From Rhizobium sp. NXC14 (GTDB taxonomy: Bacteria > Pseudomonadota > Alphaproteobacteria > Rhizobiales > Rhizobiaceae), in contig NZ_CP021030.1 of assembly GCF_002117485.1 (NCBI RefSeq), positions 2,607,001-2,671,000 on the forward strand: a stretch of DNA of 64,000 nucleotides, in the 5' to 3' direction. The notes beneath the pieces are model-generated. The model made no database searches, was not told the origin of the DNA, and was given only the letters and a program-made list of their open reading frames with translations. Each line of letters starts with the position of its first letter. Positions within the stretch are counted from its first letter, which is position 1. The position numbers were made by a program, and so were the translations under genes. Shown one piece after another: positions 23,367 through 32,290 of this stretch.

Positions 23367-24836
23367 TCAGCAAATTCTCCCGACCTCCAGCAACTCACCC
23401 AACCACCGCGCATCCAGGCAGCGCTCCAGTTCCCCTGCAACCTCGTCAAGCGCCCGCTCCACGCTCTCACGGTAGTTCCCCTGTCCGCCGGAAAGCCCGA
23501 AGCTCTCCAGCAGCCGGGCGCGGTAAGCGTCACTGCCGAACAGCCCGTGCAGATAGGTGCCCATGATCCGGCCGTCCGCCGAAACCGCTCCATCGGGGGC
23601 GCCGTCGATGATCGCGGAAGGCCTGACACAATCCGGGCCGCGGGTGATGCCGAGATGGATCTGGTAGCCGGCAAGCAGCACGTCATATTCGGTCGAGCGG
23701 GCATGGCTGTTGCGCACGGTCTTCTCCGGCGCCATCTCGGTCTCGACGTCGAGCAGCGCCAACCCCGGCGTCTCGCTCGTGCCGCCCTCGATGCCGCGCG
23801 GGTCATGCACCATACGACCGAGCATCTGGTAGCCACCGCAAATGCCGATCACCCGTCCGCCGCGCCGGACATGCGCCGCAAGATCGCGGTCCCAGCCTTG
23901 AACTCTGAAATCGGCGAGGTCTGCTATCGTCGATTTCGACCCTGGAAGAATGACGAGACCGGCATCGGCAGGCAACCGTTCGCCCCCTCGGACGAAGACC
24001 AGCTCGACATCCGCCTCCGCCCTCAGCGGATCGAGATCGTCGAAATTGGCAATGCGCGGCAGCATCGGCACGGCGATCTTCAGCGCCCCGGTCCGGCTCC
24101 TGGCAAGCCGTTCGAGCACGACCGAATCTTCGGCCGGCAGGCGCGTGGCAGCCTGCAGCCACGGCACGACGCCGAAGCAGGGCCAGCCGGTGAAGCCTTC
24201 GATCGCGCGAATCCCGTCATCGAAGAGCGAGACGTCGCCGCGGAACTTGTTGATGAGATAACCTGCGATCATCGCTCGATCGCCCTCATCGAGAATCGCC
24301 TGCGTGCCGACCAGCGAGGCAATGACGCCGCCGCGATTAATATCGCCGACGAGCACGACGGGCACGCCCGCCTTCGTCGCAAACCCCATATTGGCGATAT
24401 CACCGGTCCTAAGATTGATTTCCGCCGGCGAGCCGGCACCCTCGACGACGACGAGGTCGGCGCCGGCAGACACATTTTCGAAGCTTTCGAGCACGGCGCC
24501 GAGCAGTTGCGGCTTCAGCCGCTGGTAATCCCGCCCCTTCGCCTGCCCGAACACCCTGCCCTGCACGATGATCTGGCTGCCGTTTTCCGATTGCGGCTTG
24601 AGCAGCACCGGGTTCATGTGCACCGACGAGGGCGTGCGTGCAGCCATCGACTGCAGCCACTGCGCCCGGCCGATCTCACCGCCGTCATCGGCGACCGCAG
24701 CGTTGTTCGACATATTCTGCGGCTTGAACGGCCGCACGGTGAGCCCGGCATTTGCCGCAAGCCGGCAGAGCCCCGCCACCAGCACCGTCTTGCCGACATC
24801 CGAGCCGGTTCCCTGCAGCATGATCGCTCTTGCCAT
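23367..24836 (-). CDS. cobQ: Cobyric acid synthase CobQ
   Basis: A 489-residue ATP-dependent amidotransferase that amidates the b, d, e and g side chains of adenosylcobyrinic a,c-diamide. The N-terminal dethiobiotin-synthetase-like domain starts MLQGTGSDVGKTVLVAGLCR, then KPQNMSNNAAV and VVEGAGSPAEINLR. The C-terminal glutaminase domain has the nucleophile Cys in VIGICGGYQMLG and the catalytic His in MGTYLHGLFG. It stands alone, 4.4 kb from the riboswitch operon, and no riboswitch was seen upstream of it. Confidence 0.95.
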   Translation of the reverse strand: MARAIMLQGTGSDVGKTVLVAGLCRLAANAGLTVRPFKPQNMSNNAAVADDGGEIGRAQWLQSMAARTPSSVHMNPVLLKPQSENGSQIIVQGRVFGQAKGRDYQRLKPQLLGAVLESFENVSAGADLVVVEGAGSPAEINLRTGDIANMGFATKAGVPVVLVGDINRGGVIASLVGTQAILDEGDRAMIAGYLINKFRGDVSLFDDGIRAIEGFTGWPCFGVVPWLQAATRLPAEDSVVLERLARSRTGALKIAVPMLPRIANFDDLDPLRAEADVELVFVRGGERLPADAGLVILPGSKSTIADLADFRVQGWDRDLAAHVRRGGRVIGICGGYQMLGRMVHDPRGIEGGTSETPGLALLDVETEMAPEKTVRNSHARSTEYDVLLAGYQIHLGITRGPDCVRPSAIIDGAPDGAVSADGRIMGTYLHGLFGSDAYRARLLESFGLSGGQGNYRESVERALDEVAGELERCLDARWLGELLEVGRIC

Positions 24837-25472
24837 GGCGGCCGCCTTTCCCTAGCGCATCGCGCGTCCGAAAATAGGTTCAGATTTCGGGCCGATGCAC
24901 GAGCCGGAGGCCTACAATGGCCGCCGATCCCGGGTCAAGACTTCGACTATTCTCGCGAAAGCGCGAAAACCGCGCATGGCCTTGGCTCTGCGCGGTTTGC
25001 CGAAAACTCAGGCGTCTTCGCCCCTACACGGCGAAGCTCGCTTTCTCCGGTACGCACTACCTGAACCGGAGAAGCAGCGGTCGTTGCCGCCACGCCCCAA
25101 CTGATAACGGCACATTCTTACCGGAGAGTTATTGAAGCCTTACGCAAACGTTAATTTTGACTTTTTTTGATCTGCTCGGCGGAATTTTCGCCACCATTGC
25201 GCCGGCGTTCGCAGACAGCATCCATTTTCGATCTGGGGAAATTTCAGCCGAAATTATATTATTCGAATTCAATAATTTAGTACCGCAACCACCAGCAGAA
25301 GACAGTTGATTTCTGCGAGCGAACGCGTAGGCTTCGACAAAATACGCCCAAACATGTCCGCGACGAGTTGCCGGAGCCGGTAGGACGGCGCCCGTGAACC
25401 GGAAACCCCTGTTGCGGGATCGCCCAGGTGAATCCCGGCAGCACGTTCTTTAAGAAGAATTCGGGGAAGACT
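24837..25472. other. Intergenic region, 636 bases, no gene recognised
   Basis: The gap separates the divergent cobQ and binding-protein genes. Short open frames here have neither credible Shine-Dalgarno sites nor protein-like composition. The half nearer the binding protein gene is AT-rich and includes the palindrome ATTATTCGAATTCAATAAT (25258-25276), a possible operator. Promoters for both genes should lie here, but no convincing -35/-10 pair was identified. Confidence 0.5.
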
Positions 25473-26471
25473 ATGAAGACGCTTTTGATTTCGGCCGTCT
25501 TTGCCGCGGCTCTTTTTAGCGCGACCGCGCCGGCCGAAGCCGCCGAGTGCGGCAAAGTTTCGATCGCCGAGATGAAATGGGCCTCGGCCGGCATTGCCGC
25601 AAACTTCGACAAGATCATCCTGGAAAAGGGCTACGGCTGCTCCGTCACCATCGTCGACGGCGACACTCTTCCGACCTTCGCCTCGATGAACGAAAAAGGT
25701 ACCCCCGATATCGCTTCAGAATACTGGATCAATTCCGTCAGGGCCCTGCTCGATCAGGCCGTCAACACCGGTCGGCTGGTGCAGGGCGCCGAGATACTCG
25801 CCGATGGCGCGGTCGAGGGCTGGTTTATCCCGAAATTCATTGCCGACGCCAATCCCGATATTCGCTCGGTCGAGGACGCGCTGAAGCACCCCGAGCTTTT
25901 CCCTGCCGAGGATGATCCGTCGAAAGGCGCGGTTTACAACTGTCCCGCCGACTGGAGTTGCCAGATATCGACCACCAACCTCTTCAAGGCCCTCGCCGCC
26001 GACAAAAAAGGCTTCGAACTTATCGAAACCGGCAGTCCTCAGCGGCTCGACGCCTCGATCGCCCGGGCTTTCGACAAGAAGACCGGCTGGCTCGGTTATT
26101 ACTGGGCGCCGACCGCCATCCTCGGCAAATACGACATGACGCGGCTGAGCTTCGGCGTCAGTCACAACAAGGCCGAATGGGACCGCTGCACCGCGGTTGC
26201 CGGCTGTATCAGGCCTGAGCTCAATTCCTATCCGGTCTCGCGCGCCTTCACGCTGATGACCAGGTCTTTCGCCAGCCGCGCCGGACCTGTCACGACCTAT
26301 CTCAAGACCCGCAAATGGGACAATGAGACGATCAACCAAGTGCTCGCCTGGCAGGATGAAAATCGCGAAAGCAACGAGGATGCCGCGATCTATTTCCTGC
26401 GCAATTACGAGAACCTGTGGATGAAATGGGTGCCGGCCGATGTAGCCGAAAAAGTCAAAGCGAGCCTATAA
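25473..26471 (+). CDS. ABC transporter substrate-binding protein, glycine betaine (OpuAC/ProX) type
   Basis: A 332-residue periplasmic binding protein. The signal peptide is MKTLLISAVFAAALFSATAP with AEAAEC at the cleavage region. The mature part resembles OpuAC-type betaine/choline receptors (SIAEMKWASAGIAANFDKII, SEYWINSVRAL, WLGYYWAPTAILGKYDM, then WDRCTAVAGCIRPELNSYP with a probable disulfide). GGGGAAGA lies just before the ATG at 25473, which is preferred to the upstream in-frame ATG. No permease or ATPase gene is adjacent, so it is an orphan receptor. Substrate is by family only. Confidence 0.85.
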   Translation: MKTLLISAVFAAALFSATAPAEAAECGKVSIAEMKWASAGIAANFDKIILEKGYGCSVTIVDGDTLPTFASMNEKGTPDIASEYWINSVRALLDQAVNTGRLVQGAEILADGAVEGWFIPKFIADANPDIRSVEDALKHPELFPAEDDPSKGAVYNCPADWSCQISTTNLFKALAADKKGFELIETGSPQRLDASIARAFDKKTGWLGYYWAPTAILGKYDMTRLSFGVSHNKAEWDRCTAVAGCIRPELNSYPVSRAFTLMTRSFASRAGPVTTYLKTRKWDNETINQVLAWQDENRESNEDAAIYFLRNYENLWMKWVPADVAEKVKASL

Positions 26472-26503
26472 CGGCAGATGGCGCCAACGACCGGACGATT
26501 CGA

Positions 26504-26851
26504 ATGACAGGCAACCTTCCCTTTCCCGACCGCGATACCGTTGCGGAAAAGCTCGCCGCGTTGTCGGAAGCCGATAAATCATATCTGGCCCTGCTCATGG
26601 AAAATGCCGCCCAGGACGACAACCTGCTCGACGGCCTGCGACGCCATCTCGACCTTGCCGCGAAGTCGCATTTCCTGAACTCGCTCAAGCTCGAAAATCT
26701 CGGATTGTGGCTCGGGGCCGAGGCGCCGCATCGCCTGCAGATTCGGCTGATGGAAACCGCTCGCTCAAGCCAGCATCCCGCCTATCAAGCCTTCCGGACC
26801 GGTCTTAGCCGATCCGGCGGCCTCGAAAAGGCATATCCTCCGGTGCCTTGA
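26504..26851 (+). CDS. Hypothetical protein, 115 residues
   Basis: Not recognised. A soluble, helix-rich protein (DTVAEKLAALSEADKSYLALLMENA, then DGLRRHLDLAAKSHFLNSLKLE), with no signal peptide, membrane segment or cysteine. It starts 33 bases after the binding protein gene and reads the same way, so the two are probably co-transcribed. The ATG at 26504 is chosen because the frame upstream of it overlaps the receptor gene. Confidence 0.55.
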   Translation: MTGNLPFPDRDTVAEKLAALSEADKSYLALLMENAAQDDNLLDGLRRHLDLAAKSHFLNSLKLENLGLWLGAEAPHRLQIRLMETARSSQHPAYQAFRTGLSRSGGLEKAYPPVP

Positions 26852-26895
26852 TCCGGCCTCGGATGGCCTTTCAGTCCGGCAAAGCTGCCGGCCGA

Positions 26896-27051
26896 TTACT
26901 TCCTCGCAGCCCGGTCGACCGAGCGGCCTGCATCCTGGGTGGCGTTGACGGCGTTCGCCGTATCTTTTCCCATACCGCGGATCGTGTTGCCGCAGGAGGA
27001 AAGAGCAAGAAGAACCATGAAGGCTGCGGCAATTTTGGCCGTTGTCGTCAT
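26896..27051 (-). CDS. Entericidin-like small lipoprotein
   Basis: A 51-residue protein. The N-terminus MTTTAKIAAAFMVLLALSSC is a lipoprotein signal peptide whose lipobox LSSC gives the lipidated Cys20. The mature part (GNTIRGMGKDTANAVNATQD and a basic end) matches the entericidin A/B family of small outer-membrane lipoproteins. AAGGAT lies nine bases upstream. Entericidin family members are linked to stationary phase and membrane stress in enterics. No partner gene is next to it here. Confidence 0.85.
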   Translation of the reverse strand: MTTTAKIAAAFMVLLALSSCGNTIRGMGKDTANAVNATQDAGRSVDRAARK

Positions 27052-27149
27052 TTCGAATATCCTTGTTTGAAATCAACCCCGAACGGCACTCATGCCATCC
27101 GCGCCCCTAACGCACAAGTGGCGAAAAAGTTCACGGTTGAAAGACATCC

Positions 27150-28049
27150 TCAGGCGGCGACAGCCTTCGCTCTCTCGGCAAACGCGCTCCGGATGCTGTC
27201 GGCCACCGTCTCGATCGGTCCCGACATCTGCGAGGCGGTCAGCAGCCGGATATCGAAGGAGCCGAGCTCCGGCAGCCCTTCCTGCAGGCCGAGGATCGAC
27301 ATGTCCTCGCTGACATAGGAGAGCGGCAGCGGCGCGATGGCGAGATCGGAAAGCACGGCGGCGCGCTGCGCCATCGTGTGACCGCTGAGATAGGCGACGC
27401 GATAAGGCCGCTTGTTGCGTTCAAGCTGGGCAAGTGCCTCCTGCCGCCAGATGCAGCCATCCTCCCAGATCGAAATCGGCAGGGGATCGCGCCGATGCGC
27501 CGAGCCGCACCTTGCGCCGGCCCAGACCAGCCGCTCTCGAAACACCACTTCGCCACCGGTCGGAAACGGCCGAGTCGCGCAGTTGATCAGCGCCAGGTCG
27601 AGCCTCTGCTCTTCCATGCGCTTCTTCAGTCCGACGCTCATGTCGATCGTCACATCGACCATGATGCCGGGATAGCTCTCGGCGAAGCTCTTTAGGATTC
27701 TCGGCAGCAGCCGCTCGCCGATATCCTCCGGCGCGCCGAGCCGGACGACCCCGGTGAGTTCCGGCATGATGAAGCGCGACACCGCCTCGTTCGACAGCGC
27801 CAGGATGTTGCGGGCGTAAGAGAGCAGCATTTCGCCATGGCGCGTCAGCGACACCGAGCGGGCATCGCGTAAAAACAGCGTCGCTCCGAGCTGCTCCTCG
27901 AGCTTCTTGATCTGCATGGAGACCGCCGACGGCGTCCGGAAGACCGCTTCGGCGGCGGTGGAAAAATTGCCCGTCTCGGCGATGGCGACGAAGGTGCGCA
28001 ACACATCGTTGTCAAGCAAAGGAATGGGACGGCGAAAGGGAAGGCTCAT
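27150..28049 (-). CDS. LysR-family transcriptional regulator
   Basis: A 299-residue LysR regulator. The N-terminal winged helix-turn-helix reads LLDNDVLRTFVAIAETGNFSTAAEAVFRTPSAVSMQIKKLEEQLG, and the rest is a substrate-binding domain with GAPEDIGERLLPRIL. The ATG at 28049 is favoured over an upstream TTG. It is divergent from a small DUF1127-like gene 114 bases away, the most obvious candidate target, since LysR proteins often control divergent neighbours. The effector is unknown. Confidence 0.9.
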   Translation of the reverse strand: MSLPFRRPIPLLDNDVLRTFVAIAETGNFSTAAEAVFRTPSAVSMQIKKLEEQLGATLFLRDARSVSLTRHGEMLLSYARNILALSNEAVSRFIMPELTGVVRLGAPEDIGERLLPRILKSFAESYPGIMVDVTIDMSVGLKKRMEEQRLDLALINCATRPFPTGGEVVFRERLVWAGARCGSAHRRDPLPISIWEDGCIWRQEALAQLERNKRPYRVAYLSGHTMAQRAAVLSDLAIAPLPLSYVSEDMSILGLQEGLPELGSFDIRLLTASQMSGPIETVADSIRSAFAERAKAVAA

Positions 28050-28162
28050 CGTCGCATCTTTCAATTTTTCTGATCTTTAACCCCATATCATTTTGTTTGA
28101 TTGAATGTCAATCGCTCCCCATAGTCTATGTATCGGAACTGATGCAGCAAAGGAGGCTAGAC

Positions 28163-28375
28163 ATGGCGCAATCAAGCACCTGGAATATCCTACAGGCCGT
28201 TTCCGCATTCAAGACGCGCCGGCGCAGGGATGCGAATCACGAACATGCGCTCCGGGAATTGAAGCGATTTCCGTCGCACCTCTTGGCCGACTGCCAGCGT
28301 GAAATGGAGTTGCCGCTCCTTAACGTCGCTGCGCGACCAAAGCGGGGTCTGAGACTCGTGGAAACGCGCGCATGA
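28163..28375 (+). CDS. Small DUF1127-like protein
   Basis: A 70-residue basic protein. The central part (RRRRDANHEHALRELKRFPSHLLADCQREME) resembles the YjiS/DUF1127 domain, with the typical helix of basic residues before an L-x-D-like segment. A strong Shine-Dalgarno AAAGGAGG precedes the ATG at 28163. DUF1127 proteins in related bacteria affect phosphate/carbon metabolism and RNA binding, but the assignment here is by eye and weak. Divergent from the LysR gene. Confidence 0.6.
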   Translation: MAQSSTWNILQAVSAFKTRRRRDANHEHALRELKRFPSHLLADCQREMELPLLNVAARPKRGLRLVETRA

Positions 28376-28411
28376 TGCTGACCTCTGGCTCGGATCTGAC
28401 AGGCGCCGGGC

Positions 28412-28433
28412 CGATCGCCTCACACGGCGATCG
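28412..28433. terminator. Hairpin between convergent genes
   Basis: CGATCGCC (28412-28419) and GGCGATCG (28426-28433) form a perfect 8-base stem with a 6-base loop. It lies exactly between the end of the small DUF1127-like gene and the end of the LysE-type exporter gene, two bases from the latter stop, so it could terminate both. There is no clear U-tract. Confidence 0.5.
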
Positions 28434-28435
28434 AC

Positions 28436-29044
28436 TCACATCCCGCCTATCAGCTTGAAGGCGATAATCCACATCGTCGCAGCGACGAGGGTCTCGAGCA
28501 TCCGCCAGGAGGCCGGCCTGGAAAAGAACGGCCGCAGCCACGTCGCGCCATATCCGAGCGCAAAGAAAAATAGGAAGGAGCCGGTTACGGCGCCTGCGGC
28601 AAAGGAAGCCTGCTGCCCCGGATAGCGCGTCGATATCGTGCCGAGCAGCACGACCGTGTCGAGATAGACATGCGGATTAAGCCAGGTCAGCGCGAGACAA
28701 GTCGCAAGCGTCCGGGAAAAGCTTGCCGTATCGGCTTCCGTAACTGTGAGCACAGCGGACGACCGTAAGGCGGAATAGAAGCTCTTGGCTCCGTACCAGG
28801 CCAGAAACGCGGCTCCCCCGTAGCGCATGACCGGATCGAGCCAAGGCAGCAATCCGGCGATCTGCCGGAGGCTGGTCACGCCGAGCATGATCAGCGCCGC
28901 GTCGGACAAGGCGCAGGTAAGGCAGACGGCGAAGATATGTTCACTACGCAGGCCCTGTCGAAGAATGAAGGCGTTCTGCGCGCCGATCGCGACGATCAGG
29001 CTGAGGCCCATCATCAGGCCCGTGATATAAATTGAAAAATTCAT
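28436..29044 (-). CDS. LysE/ArgO-family amino acid exporter
   Basis: A 202-residue membrane protein of the LysE superfamily. The N-terminus MNFSIYITGLMMGLSLIVAIGAQNAFILRQGL carries the family signature GAQNAF, followed by about five further hydrophobic segments and the conserved LTWLNPHVYLDTVVLLG. It should export basic amino acids (arginine or lysine) and analogues. It is divergent from an ArgP/LysG-type regulator 100 bases away, the arrangement in which the regulator activates the exporter when the amino acid is in excess. Confidence 0.92.
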   Translation of the reverse strand: MNFSIYITGLMMGLSLIVAIGAQNAFILRQGLRSEHIFAVCLTCALSDAALIMLGVTSLRQIAGLLPWLDPVMRYGGAAFLAWYGAKSFYSALRSSAVLTVTEADTASFSRTLATCLALTWLNPHVYLDTVVLLGTISTRYPGQQASFAAGAVTGSFLFFFALGYGATWLRPFFSRPASWRMLETLVAATMWIIAFKLIGGM

Positions 29045-29099
29045 CGTTTCGCCAACCGCTCTCAGCTTAGACAGAGTTGCGGTATCGCGTGAAGTTGGC

Positions 29100-29141
29100 T
29101 TAGTCTAATTAATCCATCTTACCTTGATTAAGCGAAACTAA
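29100..29141. promoter_or_regulatory. Candidate ArgP operator between lysE-type exporter and argP
   Basis: TTAGTCTAATTAATC (29100-29114) and GATTAAGCGAAACTAA (29126-29141) form an imperfect inverted repeat in the AT-rich 100-base space between the divergent genes. LysR-type regulators bind such sites, so ArgP may act here on both promoters. Confidence 0.5.
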
Positions 29142-29144
29142 TCC

Positions 29145-30038
29145 ATGCTCGACTATCCCGCTCTTCGCGCCGTTGCAACCGTCGTCCAGACCGGCAGCTT
29201 CGAAAGGGCGGCGATCGTGTTGAATGTGACGCCGTCGGCGGTGTCGCAGCGGGTGAAGCAACTCGAAGAACGCCTCGGCGTTATCCTGATCGCCAGAGGC
29301 ACCCCCTGTACGGCAACCGAAAAAGGGGAATGGCTCTGCCGTCACATCGAGAATGTCGGTATGCTTGAGGTTGAGCTTTTCGGGCAGCTCCCGGCTCTCG
29401 TCGATCCCGACGAGCCACGCCAAAGGGTTACGCTACAGATCGCGACTAACGCCGACAGCCTCGGCACATGGTTTGTGGAGGCCATGTCGAATTTCTCCAA
29501 GACCTCGTCCTATCTGTTGAATGTCGCCGTCGACGATCAGGATCACACCGCCGAATGGCTGCAGCGGGGACGGGTGATCGCAGCCGTCACCAGTCTGGAG
29601 AAGCCGATCCGGGGATGCCGGCGCTTCGCCCTTGGAACTCTCCGTTACAACGCCACCGCGACACCCGATTTTGTCGCCCGCCACTTCCCGGACGGCGTGA
29701 CATCGGAGGCGATCCGCAACGCTCCGGCCCTGACCTTCAATCAAAAGGACAGGCTTCAGAGCAGCTGGGTAAGGCAAACCTTCAGCCAAGATCTGGACTA
29801 CCCCACACATTGGCTGCCCTCGCCGCAAAGCTTCGTCGAAGCCACTCTTTCCGGAATGGGATGGGGAATGAACCCGACCCAGCTCACCCGCGATCATCTC
29901 GCATCGGGGCGGCTCGTCGAACTTGTTGCCGACACGCCGCTGGACGTCCCACTCTACTGGCAGATAAACCGCCTCGCCGCCGACCGCCTGGCGGAGTTGA
30001 CGCGCGAGGTCGTCGCCGTGGCGAAGCGTCGGCTTTAA
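29145..30038 (+). CDS. argP: LysR-family regulator ArgP (LysG)
   Basis: A 297-residue LysR regulator of the ArgP/IciA subgroup. The helix-turn-helix is at the N-terminus (LDYPALRAVATVVQTGSFERAAIVLNVTPSAVSQRVKQLEERLG), and the effector domain ends with GWGMNPTQLTRDHLASGRLVEL, typical of this subgroup. It should sense lysine or arginine and activate the divergent LysE/ArgO exporter. The start is directly after the candidate operator. Confidence 0.88.
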   Translation: MLDYPALRAVATVVQTGSFERAAIVLNVTPSAVSQRVKQLEERLGVILIARGTPCTATEKGEWLCRHIENVGMLEVELFGQLPALVDPDEPRQRVTLQIATNADSLGTWFVEAMSNFSKTSSYLLNVAVDDQDHTAEWLQRGRVIAAVTSLEKPIRGCRRFALGTLRYNATATPDFVARHFPDGVTSEAIRNAPALTFNQKDRLQSSWVRQTFSQDLDYPTHWLPSPQSFVEATLSGMGWGMNPTQLTRDHLASGRLVELVADTPLDVPLYWQINRLAADRLAELTREVVAVAKRRL

Positions 30039-30225
30039 TGACCGTCAAGATGCCTCTTCTCCAGGCTCCACCCCGGCAGAGGGATTTAGTCGGTCGGAAC
30101 GATCACACGTAGGCCGTGCGGCTGCCGAACTCGCTGGTTTCGTCAAAATCCTTCGTACCGATCCGCTCGCTCTCGCCGGAGAATTCGGCGGCGTCTCCGA
30201 ACTCGGCATACTTTGACGATCTTCT

Positions 30226-30708
30226 CTAGGAGATGGCGAGAATCTCCAGCTCCTGGCCGCCTGTCTCCACCACATCGCCGACAGCCTTGCCCATCAGCAG
30301 CTGCGCCACCGGAGAGACGTAGGAAATCGATCCCGCCTTGGGATCTGCTTCGTCTTCTCCAACGAGCCGATAAGTCTGCACGCGTCCATCGTCGCGGCTG
30401 AAAGTGACCGTATTGCCAAAGGCAACCACGTCGGCTGACGTAGGGTTAGGCATGAGCTGGGCGGTGCGAAGTCTGGCGGATAAGTATCGGAGATCACGTA
30501 CAGGATTGGCAGCCTGCCGCCGCCGCTCATTTACGTCTTCGATGGCGCTCGTCGCATCATAGGCCGCGCGCGCCTGCTGAAACTGCAATTCGAGAGCCCT
30601 GAATCCCGCTTCCGTGACGAGGTTGGGATGCGGCGAAATTGGCCGGTCCGGCAACAGGGTTTCCGAAGCGGTTTCGAAACTCTCTTCCTTGGTGAAGGCA
30701 ACAGCCAA
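30226..30708 (-). CDS. GreA/GreB-family transcription elongation factor-like protein
   Basis: A 160-residue protein. The N-terminal half contains a predicted coiled coil (ALELQFQQARAAYDATSAIEDVNERRRQAA) and the C-terminal half matches the GreA/GreB FKBP-like domain (VVAFGNTVTFSRDDGRVQTYRLVGEDEADPKAGSISYVSPVAQLLMG, with motifs in segments). The start is TTG at 30708, with GGAGA seven bases upstream; the longer frame upstream lacks protein character. The family rescues stalled RNA polymerase or, as Rnk, regulates it. Whether this member acts on polymerase is not known. Confidence 0.82.
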   Translation of the reverse strand: MAVAFTKEESFETASETLLPDRPISPHPNLVTEAGFRALELQFQQARAAYDATSAIEDVNERRRQAANPVRDLRYLSARLRTAQLMPNPTSADVVAFGNTVTFSRDDGRVQTYRLVGEDEADPKAGSISYVSPVAQLLMGKAVGDVVETGGQELEILAIS

Positions 30709-30947
30709 TCGATGTCTCCGTTTTAAACGCAACGCACTCTTATGATTGGTGGGGGAATTGCCCCGCCGGAACCATACACCGATGACCGACAAACCGCCAA
30801 TCTTGCCCTGTTGCAAACGTCAACGCTCCTGGCGTTCCGGGAACGTCCTGGCCGACATTGCGTTTATCTCAACCGATGCACTGTAGCCCAGGAGGAACGA
30901 ATGCTTGGCCGGCAGCGAAAGAGCGGCAACACAGTCGGGATCAGACC

Positions 30948-31667
30948 ATGCCTTCATTCCTGACGGAAGCGATGCCGCTCACGCCAAGCTGGTGGGAGAT
31001 CGCCTTACGGATGATATTAACGGTGATCGCAGGCGGACTGATTGGCCTCGATCGCGAGCGCGGCGGTCACGCGGCGGGCTTCAGGACTACGATCCTGGTG
31101 GCTCTTGCCGCCTGCCTGGCGATGATCCAGGCAAACCTCCTTCTATCGACCTACGGAAAAACCTTTAGTTATTTCACTCAGATGGACGTGCTGCGCTTTC
31201 CCCTCGGCGTGCTGACGGGCGTCGGCTTCATCGGCGGCGGCGCCATCCTGAGGCGTGGAGACACGATGACCGGCGTCACCACGGCCGCGACCATGTGGTT
31301 CATGACCGTCGTCGGTCTCTGCTTCGGCGGCGGCCAGATTCTGACCGGAACGGCAGCGACCGCGGTCGCCTTCATTATCTTGTCGCCGATGAAGCAGTTG
31401 GACATGTGGCTGCGTTGCGAACAGAAAGCGACACTCGTCCTTCACAGCTCCGAAGCCGAGTTGCCGGAACTGTCGGAGGTGCTTGCACCGTTCGGTTGCG
31501 CTGCCCAATTCGTTTCCTTTGGGCAGACCAGCGAGGGCCGCCCTGGCGTCACGTTCGAGCTGCGATGGATGGCCAAAGACCGTGACGGCTCCGCCCGCGC
31601 GATTTTCGGTGCCCTTTCAGAGGCCTATGACGTCGCAGGATTTTCGATGCTTTCGACCACGACATAG
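30948..31667 (+). CDS. MgtC/SapB-family membrane protein
   Basis: A 239-residue protein. The N-terminal membrane domain has the MgtC signature (LTVIAGGLIGLDRERGGHAAGFRTTILVALAAC) and the blocks FPLGVLTGVGFIGGGAILRRG and GVTTAATMWFMTVVGLCFGGG. The C-terminal ~90 residues are soluble and ACT-like. MgtC proteins affect magnesium limitation and acid tolerance, and in pathogens survival in the host. The start at 30948 is the first ATG at the beginning of the conserved part. Confidence 0.9.
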   Translation: MPSFLTEAMPLTPSWWEIALRMILTVIAGGLIGLDRERGGHAAGFRTTILVALAACLAMIQANLLLSTYGKTFSYFTQMDVLRFPLGVLTGVGFIGGGAILRRGDTMTGVTTAATMWFMTVVGLCFGGGQILTGTAATAVAFIILSPMKQLDMWLRCEQKATLVLHSSEAELPELSEVLAPFGCAAQFVSFGQTSEGRPGVTFELRWMAKDRDGSARAIFGALSEAYDVAGFSMLSTTT

Positions 31668-31688
31668 GTCTCGCGGGGTCTTGAACGA

Positions 31689-31874
31689 TCATTTGGAGAC
31701 ATGCTCGGGTTTGCCCTTGGTCTTGGTCGACGCGAATTCCTCGAGCTGTTTTTCACTCATGGATTTTTCCATCTGCTTCGAAGCGCCCCTGAGTTCCTTC
31801 TTCGGCGTCTCTCCGCGTTTGGCTGAAAGTGCGGCACCTGCCGCTTTCTGCTGGGCCTTGGATTTGGCTGGCAT
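31689..31874 (-). CDS. Small lysine-rich DUF3008-type protein
   Basis: A 61-residue, highly charged protein (MPAKSKAQQKAAGAALSAKR, then GETPKKELRGASKQM and MSEKQLEEFASTK). The opening and the SEKQLEEFAxTK end are typical of the DUF3008 family, found mainly in proteobacteria with stress-type small proteins. Function unknown. It converges on the MgtC gene. Confidence 0.8.
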   Translation of the reverse strand: MPAKSKAQQKAAGAALSAKRGETPKKELRGASKQMEKSMSEKQLEEFASTKTKGKPEHVSK

Positions 31875-31953
31875 TTCGATCTCCTCTCGTCCGGACGAGG
31901 AATGAGGCCCCTTGCAGGAGGAGGCCGCAGCCTAAGCCGCAGCCTCGCACTCC

Positions 31954-32187
31954 TCAATTGACGGTGGCCCACTGGCTGCGGACATCCCGGGCATTCTTCG
32001 ACAGGTGAACATGGGCGTCGACGTGATCGACCCAATCGAGCGGAATCAGATGATGTTTGCCGTCCTCCGAGTCGGTTTTCGTCAACTTGATGCGGGTCGG
32101 ACCGTCAAGCTGATCCACGGTTCCGACGTGAGTGCCGTCGGCAGCCCGCACTTCCATATGTTCACGGATCTGATCTGCGGAAATCAT
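31954..32187 (-). CDS. DUF2171 (PRC-barrel-like) protein
   Basis: A 77-residue protein (MISADQIREHMEVRAADGTH then VGTVDQLDGPTRIKLTK and WVDHVDAHVHLSK). It matches the DUF2171 pattern, a short beta-rich domain resembling a PRC barrel. Such proteins occur with stress-response genes in rhizobia. A good Shine-Dalgarno (AAGGAGG) lies before the ATG. Function unknown. Confidence 0.8.
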   Translation of the reverse strand: MISADQIREHMEVRAADGTHVGTVDQLDGPTRIKLTKTDSEDGKHHLIPLDWVDHVDAHVHLSKNARDVRSQWATVN

Positions 32188-32290
32188 CGTTTCCTCCTTG
32201 CATCATTGGCAGTTACCAAGCGGCAACGACGTGGGAGGGACATGGTTCCAAAGCTTTTTGCAGCACGCTCACGGACATGAGCACGGCTTT

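Noticed and set aside
24895..25135. Short open frames between cobQ and the binding protein gene
   Set aside because: No Shine-Dalgarno, no conserved motif, and unlike the codon use of nearby genes.
28087..28112. TTGATTGAATGTCAAT upstream of the LysR gene as a third FNR-type box
   Set aside because: The half-site is GTCAA and spacing is five, not four, bases; it does not meet the consensus.
28097..28162. Longer N-terminus for the DUF1127-like protein starting at 28097
   Set aside because: The ATG at 28163 has a strong AAAGGAGG site, and the upstream part lies in the divergent promoter region.
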